Assembly (NCBI RefSeq): GCF_003316845.1
Contig: NZ_QMIK01000001.1
Span: forward strand, 1,364,001 to 1,428,000
Reading direction: 5' to 3'
Origin: Cognataquiflexum aquatile
GTDB taxonomy: Bacteria; Bacteroidota; Bacteroidia; Cytophagales; Cyclobacteriaceae
DNA: 64,000 bases
Part shown: piece after piece, positions 63,701 to 64,000 of the stretch
Layout: every line of letters starts with the position of its first letter
How positions within the stretch are numbered: position 1 is the first letter of the stretch
The notes under the pieces: generated by a model
What the model was told of the DNA's origin: nothing
The model's database searches: none
The model's input: only the letters and a program-made list of their open reading frames with translations
Position numbers and translations under genes: made by a program

Positions 63701-64000
63701 GATAATATAGCACTTGAATGGAAACCTGTAGTAGATGCAGAAAGGTATCAGGTACAAGTTTCCAAATTTTCCAATTTCAGCCAATCAATTGTATTTAACA
63801 GCAATTCAATCACCACCAACACTGTTGCACTTGAAAGTTTGGAACCGAATCAGGTATATTTTTGGAGGGTTATGGCGATCAATATAGTGGGTACCAGCCC
63901 CTATTCGGCAGTTTGGAACTTTATAACTGCACCGCTTCCAAGTTTGGATTCCCCAATATTGAAAAGTCCTGCTACCAGTGCTGTGGTAGATACCACTTCG
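57701..64000 (+). CDS. Giant secreted pectate lyase-like protein with Big2 and FN3-like repeats, 3' end outside the window
   Basis: The frame is open from ATG 57701 to the last base, 2100 codons, and reads as protein throughout. In-frame ATGs at 57716 and 57719 could also be the start; the signal peptide runs to about FVFGQS. Residues ~31-425 repeat the pectate lyase of the preceding gene (FPGAEGFGKFSKGGRGG, IDHCSFSWGVDETLSIGNG), followed by DTDRDGMPDTWELENG (436-451). Then come two FN3-like repeats, a Big2 (59761-60020), a 115-residue module (60026-60380), two FN3-like, a second Big2 (60973-61225), a second module (61238-61590) and at least eight more FN3-like repeats of ~97 residues each carrying YYWRVRA(T/S)N. 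The expected T9SS tail lies beyond the window. Function: cell-surface pectate/uronan lyase held on long spacers, inferred. Confidence 0.88.
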   Translation, partial: MSPTAMMYFKKLALLLFFIIPSTLSFVFGQSIPAFPGAEGFGKFSKGGRGGRVFIVTNLNDSGPGSLREGIEASGKRTIVFEVSGTIALQSNLDIRAGDVHIAGQTAPGDGITLKNYSFKIKNSSNITIRFIRSRMGNSSNIDDDALTIRSDTDQPIPSNIIIDHCSFSWGVDETLSIGNGKNITVQHCIVAEGLNDSVHEKGPHGYGGIVSGQNISIFNNLITHFTNRNLHFQKGSKFSRSESLIDFRNNTIYNWSFRASDGGFESNVNLISNYYKAGPASQNRNGFPNHFLNPTSINEDRGTYGLFYLEGNIMTNRQEVLDNQWLGVRLESGILTEQYLDQLKHKDQNGKLIPFTIPVGTYSKTLSAEGAYSQALQHAGASLVRDAVDKRLVEEVRTGTTTFKGSQTGIPGIIDSQQDVGGWPVLKSLPAPKDTDRDGMPDTWELENGLNPVTADNNGYKLSSSYTNIEVYINSLVKNISEFDATTPPAVPQLESPVNSATGIATNSILKWKSAANVQTYHLQVSKTQDFGTLVTNIENLTSLQYSVQNLELNTQYFWRVRAKNSNGTSSWSSIWNFKTITSLSIPEIPKPISPINGSKDMSNTQLLQWGPVNEAKTYRVQVAKDETFTTILYDIYNLTSPSIEIKNLTLGTSFYWKVLATNDAGSSSFSTPWTFTTIINNITETIPVTGISVSPTKASLGISKTLQITSTLSPSNASNKTVTWTSSDPTIARVSSTGLVTGIKSGSVNIIAKSQDGNFTSTSQITVSNSVTLGISGFTLVNADSDSDISAISNGNIIDINQIKGINLDIRVNTNPSTVGSVSIKLTGPVNESTTESVVPYSLFGDTRGNYNGKILPEGNYTLEAIPYSDPDLTGTKGNLLSIDFTIGQKVIAPTSPTLTSPTNNSTGLPTNPKLSWSTVSNAETYAVEVSRNSDFSILVSNSKLLTTNEVSISGLLEDVLYYWRVKATNSAGSSPYSTVWNFRTIKPVALPAVPTLVSPANGAKDLSTSVTLLWSAVVGAKTYGVQISKESNFASLILDNTAVTTNSLQVNNLQAGVTYFWRVRASNEGGNSIFSASWTFLTKANSTTIPVTGISLSPATATLEISRSLQLSPLVLPTNATNKTVTWSSSDPSIATVSATGLVTAVKSGSARISAKTLEGNFMANSQITVPVMNPSGIITGFTLVNADSDLEIGPLTDGALLDINVFQGVNINFTAKTNPSSVGSVSIQLSGPSNSSITENVAPYTLYGNKDGDYQGSKLGIGDYILEAIPFSGPNLGGTRGTSLKIRFTIGQKVVVPTIPQLSSPADKSTGIATTVKLTWAAISNADTYGLEISKNLDFSSLVVNNNSLTTNEFTVSGLEQDTPYYWRVRATNSAGTSPYSTVWTFTTIKPIPVPAVPSLLSPSNGAKDLSVSPSLQWTSVSGAKTYRVQISKESNFAILSLDNAAVTSNSLQVNGLQDGATYYWRVSATNESGSSSYSSVWSFQTKLALNPPTAPVLTSPSNNATGLATTLKLTWNAVTTATGYTLEVSKNPDFSTLVIDNKTLTTNEFTVSGLQEDTAYFWRVRASNSAGNSTYSAVWTFRTIKPVTIPEIPTLLSPSNGAQEISIVPNLEWKSVTGAKTYRVQLSKDSNFGTVLLDNASVTVNSLRINDLEEGVTYYWRVSAGNEAGNSAFSTIWSFKTRILLDPPIAPTLESPSDQNTGLATTLKLTWSLISEADKYGIEVSTSQDFSSIISSNFALTDNEFTVSGLQEETKYFWRVRASNSAGVSGWSPTWSFTTKEKINPPSAPILLGPKNESVGLTGNTVFTWTKSEGAEVYGIQISKDASFTLMQFEVSNIEAQSFETSSLDKGVTYYWRVFAGNEAGRSEFSETWKFETLGIPDIPVLESPSNGKKDLQINPKLMWKIAAGADSYRLQVSKSKDFSQNIVDNSNLLETSLTIQNLEEGITYYWRVRATNIAGNSGYSPTWEFSTEKPIKAPTAPILVSPTSGTILTIDNIALEWKPVVDAERYQVQVSKFSNFSQSIVFNSNSITTNTVALESLEPNQVYFWRVMAINIVGTSPYSAVWNFITAPLPSLDSPILKSPATSAVVDTTS
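59170..64000 (+). repeat. FN3-like repeat array
   Basis: At least twelve complete FN3-like units, plus the beginning of another, each about 290-295 bp, are spread between Big2/115-residue module pairs. From 61591 on, A-type units (ST-IATT-KLTW) and B-type units (GAKDLS, W-V-GAKTYRVQ) alternate, so the effective repeat period is about 590 bp. Copies have diverged, so the array is old compared with the LamG duplication. Confidence 0.85.

Noticed and set aside
59170-64000. Regular DNA repeats as a CRISPR array
   Set aside because: Repeat unit is about 295 bp, in frame and protein-coding (FN3-like), with no short identical repeats and unique spacers.

Overview
The window comes from a member of the Bacteroidota, most likely a Cytophagales bacterium of the Cyclobacteriaceae type; the genus cannot be fixed from the sequence. 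The grounds are AT-rich spacers, near absence of Shine-Dalgarno sequences, promoters of the TTTG-N19-TAnnTTTG type, secreted proteins ending in type IX secretion (T9SS) sorting domains, and many lipoproteins of Bacteroidota families. No rRNA, tRNA or CRISPR array was seen.

Region 1 (1-9300) is housekeeping. A minus-strand aromatic amino acid operon runs DAHP synthase/chorismate mutase, then aroB, then aroA (cut by the window edge). It is preceded by a hidden 31-codon leader peptide packed with Phe and Tyr codons and by mutually exclusive hairpins, which together look like a classical translation-coupled attenuator. Then come a monofunctional proline dehydrogenase, lysS, an arginine deiminase and two lipoproteins.

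Region 2 (9300-21900) is accessory. Two paralogous Big2-containing lipoproteins flank a stand-alone LytTR regulator. They are followed by a GT-C type membrane glycosyltransferase, a polyprenyl-phosphate sugar transferase that starts glycan assembly, and a cassette of very small genes around a DUF5675 protein. A 1.4 kb gene-poor stretch with low-complexity repeats and two short coupled (or frameshifted) ORFs closes the region.

Region 3 (21900-43600) is an exopolysaccharide/O-antigen type locus: two CelD-like GNAT proteins, several GT4 glycosyltransferases, a polysaccharide deacetylase, a GT61 enzyme, and a plus-strand block manC / DUF354 / GDP-mannose dehydrogenase-like / alpha-alpha toroid / hexapeptide acyltransferase. 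A minus-strand CDP-sugar operon follows (rfbF, rfbG, an RmlC-like epimerase and an SDR whose YxxxK lysine is His), then UDP-glucuronate decarboxylase. The enzymes indicate supply of GDP-mannose and probably GDP-mannuronate, a CDP-6-deoxyhexose and UDP-xylose.

Region 4 (44500-64000) encodes very large secreted modular proteins on the plus strand: a CBM/Big2 T9SS protein, a 2642-residue protein with two beta-propellers, a malectin-like domain, two LamG domains and a T9SS tail, a compact pectate lyase-like protein, and a paralogous pectate lyase fused to a long run of FN3-like repeats that leaves the window. A roughly 115-residue module after Big2 domains recurs five times in these proteins. Together they suggest capture, cleavage or cross-linking of polysaccharide at the cell surface, beside the genes that make the cell's own polysaccharide.
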